Below, in pieces: positions 1 through 6,874 of a stretch of DNA of 8,831 nucleotides. Position numbers and translations under genes: made by a program. Origin of the DNA: Thaumarchaeota archaeon UBA160 (GTDB lineage Archaea; Thermoproteota; Nitrososphaeria; Conexivisphaerales; UBA164); assembly GCA_002506605.1 (NCBI GenBank), contig DAXX01000059.1, positions 1 to 8,831 of the forward strand, read 5' to 3'. How positions within the stretch are numbered: the first letter of the stretch is position 1; each line of letters opens with the position of its first letter. The notes beneath the pieces are model-generated. The model was not told the origin of the DNA and ran no database searches. It saw nothing but the letters and a program-made list of their open reading frames with translations.

Positions 1-53
1 TCATTAAGAAACGATCTTAATTGATCAGCATCCGCACCATTATCTAAAAAGTT

Positions 54-62
54 TATATTTAA
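54..62 (+). promoter_or_regulatory. TATA box for the sugar-binding protein operon
   Basis: The 9-mer TATATTTAA lies with its centre about 27 nt before the ATG at 85. This is the spacing expected between an archaeal TATA box and the transcription start, so the message would begin at or next to the start codon (leaderless). No Shine-Dalgarno sequence is present before the ATG, which agrees with that. The same 9-mer occurs upstream of trpS at 6892-6900. Confidence 0.6.
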
Positions 63-84
63 GTCTTTGTTTATTATTTTTGAT

Positions 85-1494
85 ATGAAATCTAAAAAGG
101 CAATAAGTAAATATTTAGTTGCAATCTTAATAATTGTGATAATCATAGCAGCAATTGCTGGGTATTCATACTACATTTCGCTCACAATGCCTAAACCTGT
201 TACGCTTAACGTAGTAGTAGTTTCAGGTTGGAATGATAAAACAGTTGAAATGGCTGCAAAAGACTTTGAAGCAATACATCCAAACGTGCATTTTAACTTT
301 ATAGAAACAACGTTTGCAAACGTGCTAGAAAAAGAAATAGTAGCAGAATCCCAAGGCAATGCATCTTCATACGATATATTTACTTGGAGTCCAACAATGT
401 CCGGAGCAATAGCGCCATACGTTACTCCATTAGGGCCCTTTATATCTAAATATAATTATAACATTTCAGATATTCCAAGCGCATTTTTATCATTTGGAGG
501 AGAATTCTATAATCTCACTACAAAACAAACAGAAATAATAGGATTGCCCCTAGATCTAAGTTTATTAGTTTTATTCTATAGAACTGACATATTTGGAAAC
601 GCGACTCTAGCTCAAGAATTTCAATCACAGTACAAGGTGCCTTTTAATCCAAACTACTGGACAAATTGGACAGAAGTTATCTGGGCTGCGCAGTTTATTC
701 AACAACATAACGCCGCAAAGTACGGTATAATTGTAGACGATAACCCAAGCCATGGTATTATAGACACTTATCCTGCTATATTTTACTGGTGGTACATGCA
801 GAATGCTACACTTAATGGCGGTACTAAAGGCGGTATACCGCCATTTAACATACTTTTTACTCCTCAGCTAACACCATCGTTTAACAACTCAGCAGGCGTT
901 GCTGCATTAGTTACATTAAAACAGCTTGTACAATATGAGCCATCACCAAACGTTTTGATTGTTGATTACAGCCATCTACAGTCTTTATTTGGGTCTGGTC
1001 AGGCTGGCATGGAAATAGGTTGGTCAGGATTTTATGATTCTTTCAATAATCCATCTGAGTACCCAGCCGTAGCAGGGAAAATTGCAATGGCTTTGCTTCC
1101 TGGAGGTTATGCAGAAGCAGGAGGTTCATTCCTTGGCATAGCAAAGTATTCTGCGCATAAGGATCTAGCGTTTCAGTTCCTTGAATTTATCACTTCAGAC
1201 AAAGAAGCCGCAAGCCTTTATTACAGAGGCGGATTTCCACCAGATGAACTAGGCGCTATAAAATTAATAGCTAGCAACAGCACTTATGCGGCAGAATGGT
1301 CGTTTTATATAAAAGCGGCCCAGGTGGCATACGCAAACCCGCCTGCGCTACCAATAACTTCATCTGAGCTTATGCCTGTATTAAATCATCAAATATTTAA
1401 TTACATAACGGGCGTAACAAACGACCCCTACACAGCTCTTAACACCGCAGCTTCGCAGTGGACAATGTATATAAATCAGTATCTTTCAAAATAA
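85..1494 (+). CDS. ABC transporter sugar-type solute-binding protein
   Basis: Extracellular binding protein of the family 1 (maltose/oligosaccharide) type, which captures substrate outside the membrane and delivers it to the permease encoded 3 nt downstream. I start it at ATG 85 (469 aa) rather than the in-frame TTG at 67, because a TATA box at 54-62 points to a transcript starting near 84. The N-terminus is short and basic (MKSKKAISK), followed by one hydrophobic segment (about residues 10-33). There is no lipobox cysteine, and KKAIS fits the prepilin-like class III signal consensus. The rest is a soluble domain beginning with a beta strand (VTLNVVVVSGW), rich in aromatic residues and in N-X-S/T sequons, as expected for a surface glycoprotein. 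Late motifs such as AGGSFLGIAKYS and the following helix (AFQFLEFITSDKEAA) are typical of the family. The substrate is not deducible; a carbohydrate is inferred from family and operon. Confidence 0.85.
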   Translation: MKSKKAISKYLVAILIIVIIIAAIAGYSYYISLTMPKPVTLNVVVVSGWNDKTVEMAAKDFEAIHPNVHFNFIETTFANVLEKEIVAESQGNASSYDIFTWSPTMSGAIAPYVTPLGPFISKYNYNISDIPSAFLSFGGEFYNLTTKQTEIIGLPLDLSLLVLFYRTDIFGNATLAQEFQSQYKVPFNPNYWTNWTEVIWAAQFIQQHNAAKYGIIVDDNPSHGIIDTYPAIFYWWYMQNATLNGGTKGGIPPFNILFTPQLTPSFNNSAGVAALVTLKQLVQYEPSPNVLIVDYSHLQSLFGSGQAGMEIGWSGFYDSFNNPSEYPAVAGKIAMALLPGGYAEAGGSFLGIAKYSAHKDLAFQFLEFITSDKEAASLYYRGGFPPDELGAIKLIASNSTYAAEWSFYIKAAQVAYANPPALPITSSELMPVLNHQIFNYITGVTNDPYTALNTAASQWTMYINQYLSK

Positions 1495-1497
1495 ACC

Positions 1498-3279
1498 ATG
1501 TCTAACTGGAGCTACAAGTACGCTGCTCTAATACTAGCCTTACCTTTTATTATTTATTTGGTTATTTTCACCCTCTATCCAATAGTTTATTCGATAATTC
1601 TTAGTTTTTCAAAAGTGGGTCTTCTTTACAATTTTGCTGGCATAGTAGGAGTAAAAAATTATATATTGCTTTTTAAAAACCCTTTTTTTCTTAGAACGTT
1701 TATTAATACTCTAATATTTGCATTTTCAGTAACTGCGGCAGACATTGCGTTTTCTATATTGTTAGCACTATCTATAGAAAGGATATCGCGGGGGAAGTCT
1801 ATTTTTACTACTATCTTAACCTCACCATTAATGTTACCAGCTGTTGTAGTTGCAGTTGTTTGGGAGATAATAATGGATCCTTTTGTCGGACCTATTGATT
1901 ATGTTCTTAGGCTCCTTCATCTTCCACCTGTAGGGTGGTTGGCTGATCCGCATGTTATGCTTCTCTCGCTGATAATAATCACGATTTGGCAAACAACACC
2001 ATTTGCTTTTTTGCTTGTTCTAGCTGGTGTTCAGGCAATACCTCCACAGTTGAAAGAAGCCGCTATGGTCGATGGCCTTTCAACTTCAGACACGTTCACT
2101 CAAGTTACTTTACCATTAATACTGCCTTCTGTTGTTGTAGCTGTCCTCATGACCCTTATTACCGCATTTAGAACTTTCGATGTGATTTTTGTAATAGATT
2201 CAGGTGGGTTTAACCCAAGCAATGCTCTTTTAGTATATTATGCGTATATTTATGCGTTCGTTCCAGGCTATCAGGGTATTGCTATGGCTTCAGTGGTAAT
2301 TTTAGCAGGAATATCCACCATTTTAGGTATACTTTTTATAAAAGCTATGGGGCTGGAAAGCAGACTTGGATTAGAAACAAAAAAGAAAGAAAGGCACTTT
2401 AAATTTAATTTATCTTTTCCTTCATTTAACATTAGGCCAGAAGTTTCTATTACGCTGGCTTATTTGATCCTTATTTTTAGCGCAATTTTTGCTTTCTTCC
2501 CAATAATCTGGACCCTTTTAACATCTATGCATTATTCTGGAATAGTTATGAATTTGTTACCAACTCATCCGATACAAGGTCTCATAAAGAACTTTTCTAT
2601 GGCTATTTTACAAGGAGCTCCTTATCTTATAGTAAGTCTCGTAGTGGCACCTGTTGTAGCGATTATAACAATAATATTAGCTGCGCCAGCGGCTTACTCA
2701 ATAGCTAGGTTTAAACTAGGGGGTACAAAGTTGCTTGCATGGGCACTTTATCTTTACACTGTTCCATCAATGGTATACCTTGTCCCTATATACACGCTAA
2801 TAACAAAATTAAACCTAACAAACACATGGTGGGCTTTGATGATGATATATCCAATTTTTACTTTACCTCTCTCAGTTTGGATATTAACTGGGTTCTATAA
2901 CGATGTTCCTAAAGAAATAGATGAATCAGCGTTAATTGATGGAAAATCGCGTATAGAAGCCTTCTTCGATATAATTTTACCTATTGTAAGGCCCGCGCTT
3001 GCTGTAGCCGCCTTTTTTGCAATACTTTCAAGTTATACAGAATTTATGTTTGCGCTAACTCTTGGTAGGACGCCTTATCTTTTTGACTTTCCGCCTACAG
3101 GTTCTGAAACAGCAACAGTTTTTGTGGCTTCGGCGTTAGTTTACGGTTCTGGTGAAGTTGTAAATTATGGTATGTTAGCCGCTGCAGGGCTGATAGTTTC
3201 AATTCCTGTCATAATAATTTCAGCAATTTTACAAAAGTATATAATTAAGGGTTTATGGGTTGGAGGGCTGAAGGGATAG
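1498..3279 (+). CDS. fused two-domain ABC sugar permease (MalF-MalG-like)
   Basis: Inner-membrane channel of the importer, 593 aa, about twice the usual 280-300 aa of one permease subunit. Both halves are present. Residues 1-285 resemble MalF/UgpA-type permeases, with an EAA loop at about 187-206 (EAAMVDG...LP). Residues 318-593 resemble MalG/UgpE-type permeases, with a second EAA loop at about 473-495 (EIDESALIDGKS...LP). A charged linker (about 285-315, KKKERHFKF) joins them. Each half shows roughly six hydrophobic segments. The single chain therefore probably replaces the heterodimer, and each EAA loop would dock on one ATPase subunit. The start ATG lies 3 nt after the binding-protein stop with no Shine-Dalgarno sequence, suggesting translational coupling in one transcript. 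Its last 35 bp overlap the oppositely oriented ATPase gene. There is no frameshift or internal stop at the junction, so the fusion is real in this sequence. Confidence 0.88.
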   Translation: MSNWSYKYAALILALPFIIYLVIFTLYPIVYSIILSFSKVGLLYNFAGIVGVKNYILLFKNPFFLRTFINTLIFAFSVTAADIAFSILLALSIERISRGKSIFTTILTSPLMLPAVVVAVVWEIIMDPFVGPIDYVLRLLHLPPVGWLADPHVMLLSLIIITIWQTTPFAFLLVLAGVQAIPPQLKEAAMVDGLSTSDTFTQVTLPLILPSVVVAVLMTLITAFRTFDVIFVIDSGGFNPSNALLVYYAYIYAFVPGYQGIAMASVVILAGISTILGILFIKAMGLESRLGLETKKKERHFKFNLSFPSFNIRPEVSITLAYLILIFSAIFAFFPIIWTLLTSMHYSGIVMNLLPTHPIQGLIKNFSMAILQGAPYLIVSLVVAPVVAIITIILAAPAAYSIARFKLGGTKLLAWALYLYTVPSMVYLVPIYTLITKLNLTNTWWALMMIYPIFTLPLSVWILTGFYNDVPKEIDESALIDGKSRIEAFFDIILPIVRPALAVAAFFAILSSYTEFMFALTLGRTPYLFDFPPTGSETATVFVASALVYGSGEVVNYGMLAAAGLIVSIPVIIISAILQKYIIKGLWVGGLKG

Positions 3280-4309
3280 GAAAAACAAGTTTTCCTTCTT
3301 TAAAAACTAAAAACTTATCAATTCTTAATTTAACATCTTCTCCAACTTTTACTTTTACTTCTGGTGAAGTCTTAACTTTGATTTCTTGGTTGTCTGCAAC
3401 TATAGTTATGATGTTTTCCGAACCTAGCGGCTCGATTACAAGCGCTTTACCAGATATTTGACCATCTTCCGCGATTTTTATGTTTTCAGGCCTTATGCCT
3501 ACTTTTATCTCTCCTTCAAAATCTAAATATGTTTTAAGTTCTCCATTTAATAAATTGATTTTTCCTCTTTCAGCTCTCGCAGGGATCATGTTAATGGGTG
3601 GAGACCCTATGAAGCCTGCAACAAACTCGTTAGCAGGGTATTCATAAAGATTTATCGGATCCTCATATTGCTGAACGATGCCTTCATGTATAACGGCTAT
3701 CCTGTCAGCCAAAGCCATAGCCTCAGATTGATCATGAGTAACATATATTGTTGTTATTTTCAGATCTTTTTGAAGCTTTTTTAAAAAAGTTCTGGTCGTT
3801 ATTCTTACTTTTGCGTCAAGATTGCTCAGGGGCTCATCAAGCAAGAAAAGCTGAGGCCTTCTAACAAGCGCCCTTGCAAGGGCAACCCTTTGCTGCTGTC
3901 CTCCGCTGAGCTGCCGTGGATATCTGTCAAGAAGACCTTCAATTTCAAGAAGATTTGCCACTTCTTTAACTTTGCTTTCAATCTCACTCTTTTTCATTCT
4001 TCTTGTTTGTAAAGGCAAAGCTATGTTTTCAAAAACAGTTTTATGTGGGTACAATGCATAATTTTGAAAAACCATTGCAACATTTCTTTCACGGGGCGTG
4101 AGATCATCAACTATTTTTTCACCTATTTTAACATGCCCCTTGTCTTGAACTTCAAGACCGGCTATTATTCTTAATAGCGTAGTCTTACCAGATCCGGAAG
4201 GACCTAAAAGAACAACAAACTCACCTTCTTCTACTCGAAGATTTACGCCTTTGAGTACTTGCACCTTACCAAAAGACTTCCAAATATCAACCAGTTCTAA
4301 AGTCGGCAT
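3245..4309 (-). CDS. MalK-like ABC transporter ATPase subunit
   Basis: Cytoplasmic ATPase of the carbohydrate-uptake (CUT1) type, 354 aa. All motifs are intact: Walker A GPSGSGKT (36-43), Q-loop Gln82 (MVFQNYALYP), signature LSGGQQQ (134-140), Walker B LFLLDEP (154-160), D-loop SNLD (162-165) and switch His192 (YVTHDQSEA). The C-terminal third (about 240-345, with GIRPENIKI) is the TOBE domain found in MalK/UgpC/MsmX proteins. Such ATPases act as homodimers under two permease domains, here supplied by the fused permease. The gene converges on that permease and their coding ends overlap by 35 bp, so it is not in the same operon and has its own promoter. The ATG at 4309 follows a TATA-like box at about 4337-4327 (minus strand). 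A role energising the adjacent importer is inferred from family and position; such ATPases can also serve several importers. Confidence 0.92.
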   Translation of the reverse strand: MPTLELVDIWKSFGKVQVLKGVNLRVEEGEFVVLLGPSGSGKTTLLRIIAGLEVQDKGHVKIGEKIVDDLTPRERNVAMVFQNYALYPHKTVFENIALPLQTRRMKKSEIESKVKEVANLLEIEGLLDRYPRQLSGGQQQRVALARALVRRPQLFLLDEPLSNLDAKVRITTRTFLKKLQKDLKITTIYVTHDQSEAMALADRIAVIHEGIVQQYEDPINLYEYPANEFVAGFIGSPPINMIPARAERGKINLLNGELKTYLDFEGEIKVGIRPENIKIAEDGQISGKALVIEPLGSENIITIVADNQEIKVKTSPEVKVKVGEDVKLRIDKFLVFKEGKLVFPIPSALQPINP

Positions 4310-4326
4310 TGTTGTATAGTAGTTGA

Positions 4327-4337
4327 TTTTATATTTC
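4327..4337 (-). promoter_or_regulatory. TATA box for the MalK-like ATPase gene
   Basis: Read on the minus strand the sequence is GAAATATAAAAT-like. It is centred about 23 nt before the ATG at 4309, so the transcript would be leaderless or nearly so. A further TATA-like element on this strand (about 4386-4375, AAATATAAAGG) could give a longer leader. Confidence 0.5.
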
Positions 4338-4357
4338 TTATAACTCTTACGGGCTTG

Positions 4358-4386
4358 GCTTATAAAAAGACGAGCCTTTATATTTT
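4358..4386. promoter_or_regulatory. two extra TATA-like boxes in the divergent intergenic region
   Basis: GGCTTATAAAAAG (about 4356-4368) and CCTTTATATTTTA (about 4375-4387) are good TATA matches lying between the divergent ATPase and TFE-beta genes. Each reads acceptably on either strand. They could be alternative promoters for either gene, giving short 5' leaders, or part of a shared control region. The assignment is uncertain. Confidence 0.35.
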
Positions 4387-4397
4387 AGTAAAAATAG

Positions 4398-4413
4398 GAA
4401 AGCGTTTTTTAAT
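4398..4413 (+). promoter_or_regulatory. BRE/TATA-like promoter for the TFE-beta operon
   Basis: A purine-rich GAAAGCG is followed by TTTTTTAAT (4405-4413), 24-32 nt before the ATG at 4437, the expected position for a leaderless transcript. The box overlaps an AT-rich dyad, TTAAT-cgcta-ATTAA (4409-4423), which could be an operator but may be chance in such AT-rich DNA. Confidence 0.45.
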
Positions 4414-4436
4414 CGCTAATTAAAAATTACAAAACA

Positions 4437-4829
4437 ATGCCTAGAGAGAGCAAGGAAGAAGACCTTATAAGTCTTGTTTATAAAATTGTAATTGAAAGTG
4501 GAGACAAAGGAATATTGCAGAGCGAACTATGGAAAAAACTTAATCTGACCAGCAGGGACGGATCAAGGATAGCAACAAGATTAGAAAAGAGAAAGCTAAT
4601 CAAAAGAGAAAGAGTTTTGGAAGATGGCAGATGGACTTACAGGATCAAACCTCTTCTTATACCCTTGAGCGTTGAAAGCATAGCGGACGCTCCATGCATC
4701 ACATGTCCACTGTTTTCAAAATGCTATGATGAGGGCGAAATTTCCCCTAAAACATGCACAAAAATAGAGAGATGGGTAATGTCTGAATATCAACAATATT
4801 TAGCTTCAGTGAGAAAAAATGAGACCTGA
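4437..4829 (+). CDS. tfeB: transcription initiation factor TFE-beta (RPC39/RPC34-like, Fe-S)
   Basis: Probable beta subunit of archaeal TFE, the counterpart of TFIIE-beta and RNA polymerase III subunit RPC39, which helps open promoter DNA as a TFE-alpha/beta dimer. The protein is 130 aa. Residues about 8-72 form one winged helix (ISLVYKIVIE, GILQSELWKKL, DGSRIATRLEKRKLIKR, then a wing ending RWTYRI). Residues 80-115 carry four cysteines, C87-x2-C90-x5-C96-x10-C107, in the context CITCPLFSKC and GEISPKTCTKIERW. This matches the conserved cysteine block of RPC39-type proteins that holds a 4Fe-4S cluster (family knowledge). The length suits the single-winged-helix archaeal form. It starts a compact operon: rlmE begins 11 nt before its stop and glyA follows. 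No TFE-alpha gene is visible here. Confidence 0.82.
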   Translation: MPRESKEEDLISLVYKIVIESGDKGILQSELWKKLNLTSRDGSRIATRLEKRKLIKRERVLEDGRWTYRIKPLLIPLSVESIADAPCITCPLFSKCYDEGEISPKTCTKIERWVMSEYQQYLASVRKNET

Positions 4830-5403
4830 AGAAGCAAAGAGAGATCATTATAGAAAGATGGCAAAAAGGGCCGGCTACGTCAGCAGAGCGGCATTTAAAA
4901 TAAAAGAAATAGATAAAAAATATGGCATATTCAAAGCAGGCCAAAGAGTTCTTGACTTAGGTGCATCCCCAGGAGGATGGTCTCAGATCGCTTTGAAGGC
5001 GATAGGTCCTGAAGGTGAAGTTTATGCTATAGATAGAAGGCCTTTAAAATTTGAGGCAAATAATCTAAAATTTCTACAGATGGATGTGCTAAAAGATAAA
5101 ATTAGCATTAGCGGTTTTGACGTTGTGATGTCAGACTTAGCTCCAAACGTATCAGGCGTCTGGGAACACGATCAATATGTGCAAATACAGTTAGCTCAAA
5201 GAGCCTTAGAAATAGCAGAGGCCTCTCTAAAAAGAGGTGGCAATTTTGTTTGTAAACTTTTTGACGGAGAAGGTGTATCAGAAATTGTTAGCAGGGCAAA
5301 AAAAGAATTCGGATTTGTAAAACTGACAAAGCCAAAGGCTAGTAGAAAACAAAGTAGCGAGCTTTATTTGGTTTGTAAAAATTATTTAAGGAGGAATGCG
5401 TAA
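4819..5403 (+). CDS. rlmE: RlmE/FtsJ-type rRNA 2'-O-methyltransferase
   Basis: S-adenosylmethionine-dependent RNA ribose methyltransferase, 194 aa, full length for the RlmE/FtsJ family. The bacterial member methylates the A-loop uridine of 23S rRNA (E. coli U2552); the same target is inferred here. The SAM-binding motif is LDLGASPGGWSQ (45-56), with Asp72 in YAIDRRP as the probable ribose-binding acid. The catalytic K-D-K-E tetrad is visible as Lys27 (SRAAFKIKEID), Asp106 (MSDLAPN), Lys146 (FVCKLF) and Glu181 (SSELYLV). The N-terminal DHYRKMAKRAGYVSRAA is the usual RNA-binding lead-in. ATG 4819 overlaps the TFE-beta gene by 11 nt, implying co-transcription and coupled translation. A strong Shine-Dalgarno-like AAGGAGG lies inside its last codons (5388-5394). 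The archaeal lineage also uses guide-directed methylation, and a guide RNA lies about 1.4 kb downstream. Confidence 0.92.
   Translation: MRPEEAKRDHYRKMAKRAGYVSRAAFKIKEIDKKYGIFKAGQRVLDLGASPGGWSQIALKAIGPEGEVYAIDRRPLKFEANNLKFLQMDVLKDKISISGFDVVMSDLAPNVSGVWEHDQYVQIQLAQRALEIAEASLKRGGNFVCKLFDGEGVSEIVSRAKKEFGFVKLTKPKASRKQSSELYLVCKNYLRRNA
5388..5394 (+). promoter_or_regulatory. Shine-Dalgarno-like AAGGAGG before glyA, oddly distant
   Basis: AAGGAGG is a near-perfect Shine-Dalgarno sequence but ends 21 nt before the glyA ATG at 5416, much farther than the usual 5-10 nt. The only closer ATGs (5396 and 5406) are out of the glyA frame. The in-frame stop of rlmE at 5401-5403 rules out an earlier glyA start. 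Confidence 0.4.
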
Positions 5404-5415
5404 GTATGTGGTCAT

Positions 5416-6747
5416 ATGGACGAGTATGAGTTTGCAAAAGAAAGATATGAAAGGGTGTTTAATCTGTTAGAGGAGCATCATAAATGGTTTTCTGAAGCAT
5501 TAACACTTATAGCATCCGAAAACGTTCCAAGCGAAGCGGTTAAAGAAGCAATAGTAACTGATTTTATGTCAAGATATGCTGAAGGTTGGCCTGGCGATAG
5601 GGTTTATGCTGGATGTAAATATATAGACGAAGTTGAGCTTATAGCAATTGAGCTTGGAAAGAAGCTTTTTGATGCAGAGCACGTTGATGTTAGACCAATA
5701 GCAGGCGTTACTGCAAACTTGTCGGTTTACACGGCTTTTACTGAACCTGGAGACACAATAATTTCTTTGGCGATTCCGAACGGAGGGCATATAACTTACG
5801 GTAAAAAAGAATTAGGTGGCACGGCTGGCGCAGTAAGAGGGCTAAACGTAGAAAACTTTCCTTTTGATTCAGAAGAGATGAACATTGATGTAGACAAAAC
5901 AAAAGCCTTGATTGAAAAAATGAAAAAGGAGGGTAAAAAGCCAAAAATGGTTGTTTTTGGAGGATCGCTTTTCTTGTTCCCTCATCCTTTAAAAGAGCTC
6001 GCTCCCTATTTGAAAGCCGAAGATATATACATAATGTACGACGGGGCGCACGTTCTAGGGCTTATAGCAGGAGGAGAGTTCCAGAAACCGCTGGAAGAGG
6101 GGGCAGATGTCATGACAGGTAGCACTCACAAAACTCTTCCTGGCCCTCAGGGGGGAGTTATAGTTAGCTTCGATAAATACTCTGAAAAGCTGAAAAATGC
6201 AGTGTTTCCAAGTAACGTATCTAATCATCATTTGCATCATGTAGCTGGGAAAGCGATAGCTTTTGCTGAAATGCTGGCATTTGGAAAGCAATATGCAAAA
6301 GACATTATTAGGAATGCCCAGAAATTAGCAGGTGCGCTGGCAGAAAAGGGCTTTAAAGTTTTAGGTGAGAAGAATGGATATACAAAATCGCATCAGGTCG
6401 TTATAGATGTATGGCACTTAGGAGGAGGAGGTGTAGTTGAAAAGGAACTTGAGCAGGCTAACATCATAGTCAACAGAAACCTAATTCCTGGTGATATTAA
6501 ATCAGGTAAGCACTTTAAAAATCCAGGCGGGATAAGGATGGGCGTTCAAGAAATTACGAGGTTGGGAATGGGACCCTCTGAAATGGATGAGATTGCGGAT
6601 ATACTCTACAGAACTTTATTAAAAAAAGAAGATAAAGAAGCTATAAAGAAGAGGGTAAAAGAACTCAAAGCACGGTTTTCAAAAGTGAGATACGCATTTG
6701 ATAGTAAAAGAGACGCATATGAATATATTAAAATAAGGTTAAAATAA
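5416..6747 (+). CDS. glyA: serine hydroxymethyltransferase
   Basis: PLP enzyme interconverting serine and glycine while passing a one-carbon unit to a folate or methanopterin cofactor; cytoplasmic. It is 443 aa, near the usual length of archaeal forms. Recognisable blocks in order are LTLIASENVPS (30-39), the YAEGWPGDRVYAGCKYID segment (54-71), DGAH (209-212) with the PLP-ring Asp and His, and the PLP-lysine motif TGSTHKTLPGPQGG with Lys239. Then come VSNHHLHHVAGKA, and near the end GGIRMGVQEITRLGMG, with the substrate-carboxylate arginine. The C-terminal 40 residues are basic and helical (KKRVKELKARFSKVRY), a normal archaeal tail. The start at ATG 5416 is the first possible in-frame codon after the rlmE stop, 12 nt away, so it is probably the third gene of the TFE-beta operon. 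The presumed C1 carrier cannot be read from sequence. Confidence 0.95.
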   Translation: MDEYEFAKERYERVFNLLEEHHKWFSEALTLIASENVPSEAVKEAIVTDFMSRYAEGWPGDRVYAGCKYIDEVELIAIELGKKLFDAEHVDVRPIAGVTANLSVYTAFTEPGDTIISLAIPNGGHITYGKKELGGTAGAVRGLNVENFPFDSEEMNIDVDKTKALIEKMKKEGKKPKMVVFGGSLFLFPHPLKELAPYLKAEDIYIMYDGAHVLGLIAGGEFQKPLEEGADVMTGSTHKTLPGPQGGVIVSFDKYSEKLKNAVFPSNVSNHHLHHVAGKAIAFAEMLAFGKQYAKDIIRNAQKLAGALAEKGFKVLGEKNGYTKSHQVVIDVWHLGGGGVVEKELEQANIIVNRNLIPGDIKSGKHFKNPGGIRMGVQEITRLGMGPSEMDEIADILYRTLLKKEDKEAIKKRVKELKARFSKVRYAFDSKRDAYEYIKIRLK

Positions 6748-6763
6748 AAGCAATCTAAAAATT

Positions 6764-6828
6764 TTGCGATGATGATCTAGGCTGAGCTCTGAAGTTACTA
6801 ATGAAGAGAAAGCCCGCGACTGATTTTT
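6764..6828 (+). ncRNA. C/D-box guide sRNA (2'-O-methylation guide)
   Basis: Four boxes occur in the right order with near-ideal archaeal spacing. Box C is ATGATGA (6769-6775), a perfect RUGAUGA; then a 13-nt guide; box D' CTGA (6789-6792); an 8-nt linker; box C' ATGAAGA (6801-6807, one mismatch); a 12-nt guide; and box D CTGA (6820-6823). Flanking A/T runs (before 6765 and after 6823) could make a weak terminal stem. Such RNAs bind L7Ae, Nop5 and fibrillarin and direct methylation at the base paired with the fifth nucleotide upstream of D or D'. The D' guide would target AGCTCAGCCTAG (modified base C at position 5) and the D guide TCGCGGGCTTTC (modified base G at position 5). It lies 17 nt after glyA, so it may be processed from glyA read-through or use a TATA-like TTAAAATAAAA at 6739-6749. 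The exact ends are estimated. Confidence 0.82.
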
Positions 6829-6874
6829 TAAAAAACAGATAGAAGCACTAGAATTAAACCACGCTAACTTTTAA

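Noticed and set aside
1..24. Possible C-terminal codons of an upstream plus-strand gene (IKKRS or SLRNDLN before a stop)
   Set aside because: Too few codons to tell a real gene end from chance.
67..84. TTG at 67 as the start of the binding protein
   Set aside because: The TATA box at 54-62 would put this codon upstream of the transcript start. ATG 85 gives a better signal sequence.
1..146. Minus-strand open frame from an ATG at 146 running off the left edge (ends in NGADADQLRSFLN)
   Set aside because: It overlaps the well-supported promoter and start of the binding-protein gene, its first half is the antisense of a hydrophobic segment, and it matches no family I know. It stays open only because the region is short.
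5569..6291. Minus-strand ORFs inside glyA, and similar short antisense ORFs inside the binding-protein, permease and ATPase genes
   Set aside because: They are shadows of strongly conserved genes, with no family resemblance and no promoter or ribosome-site support.
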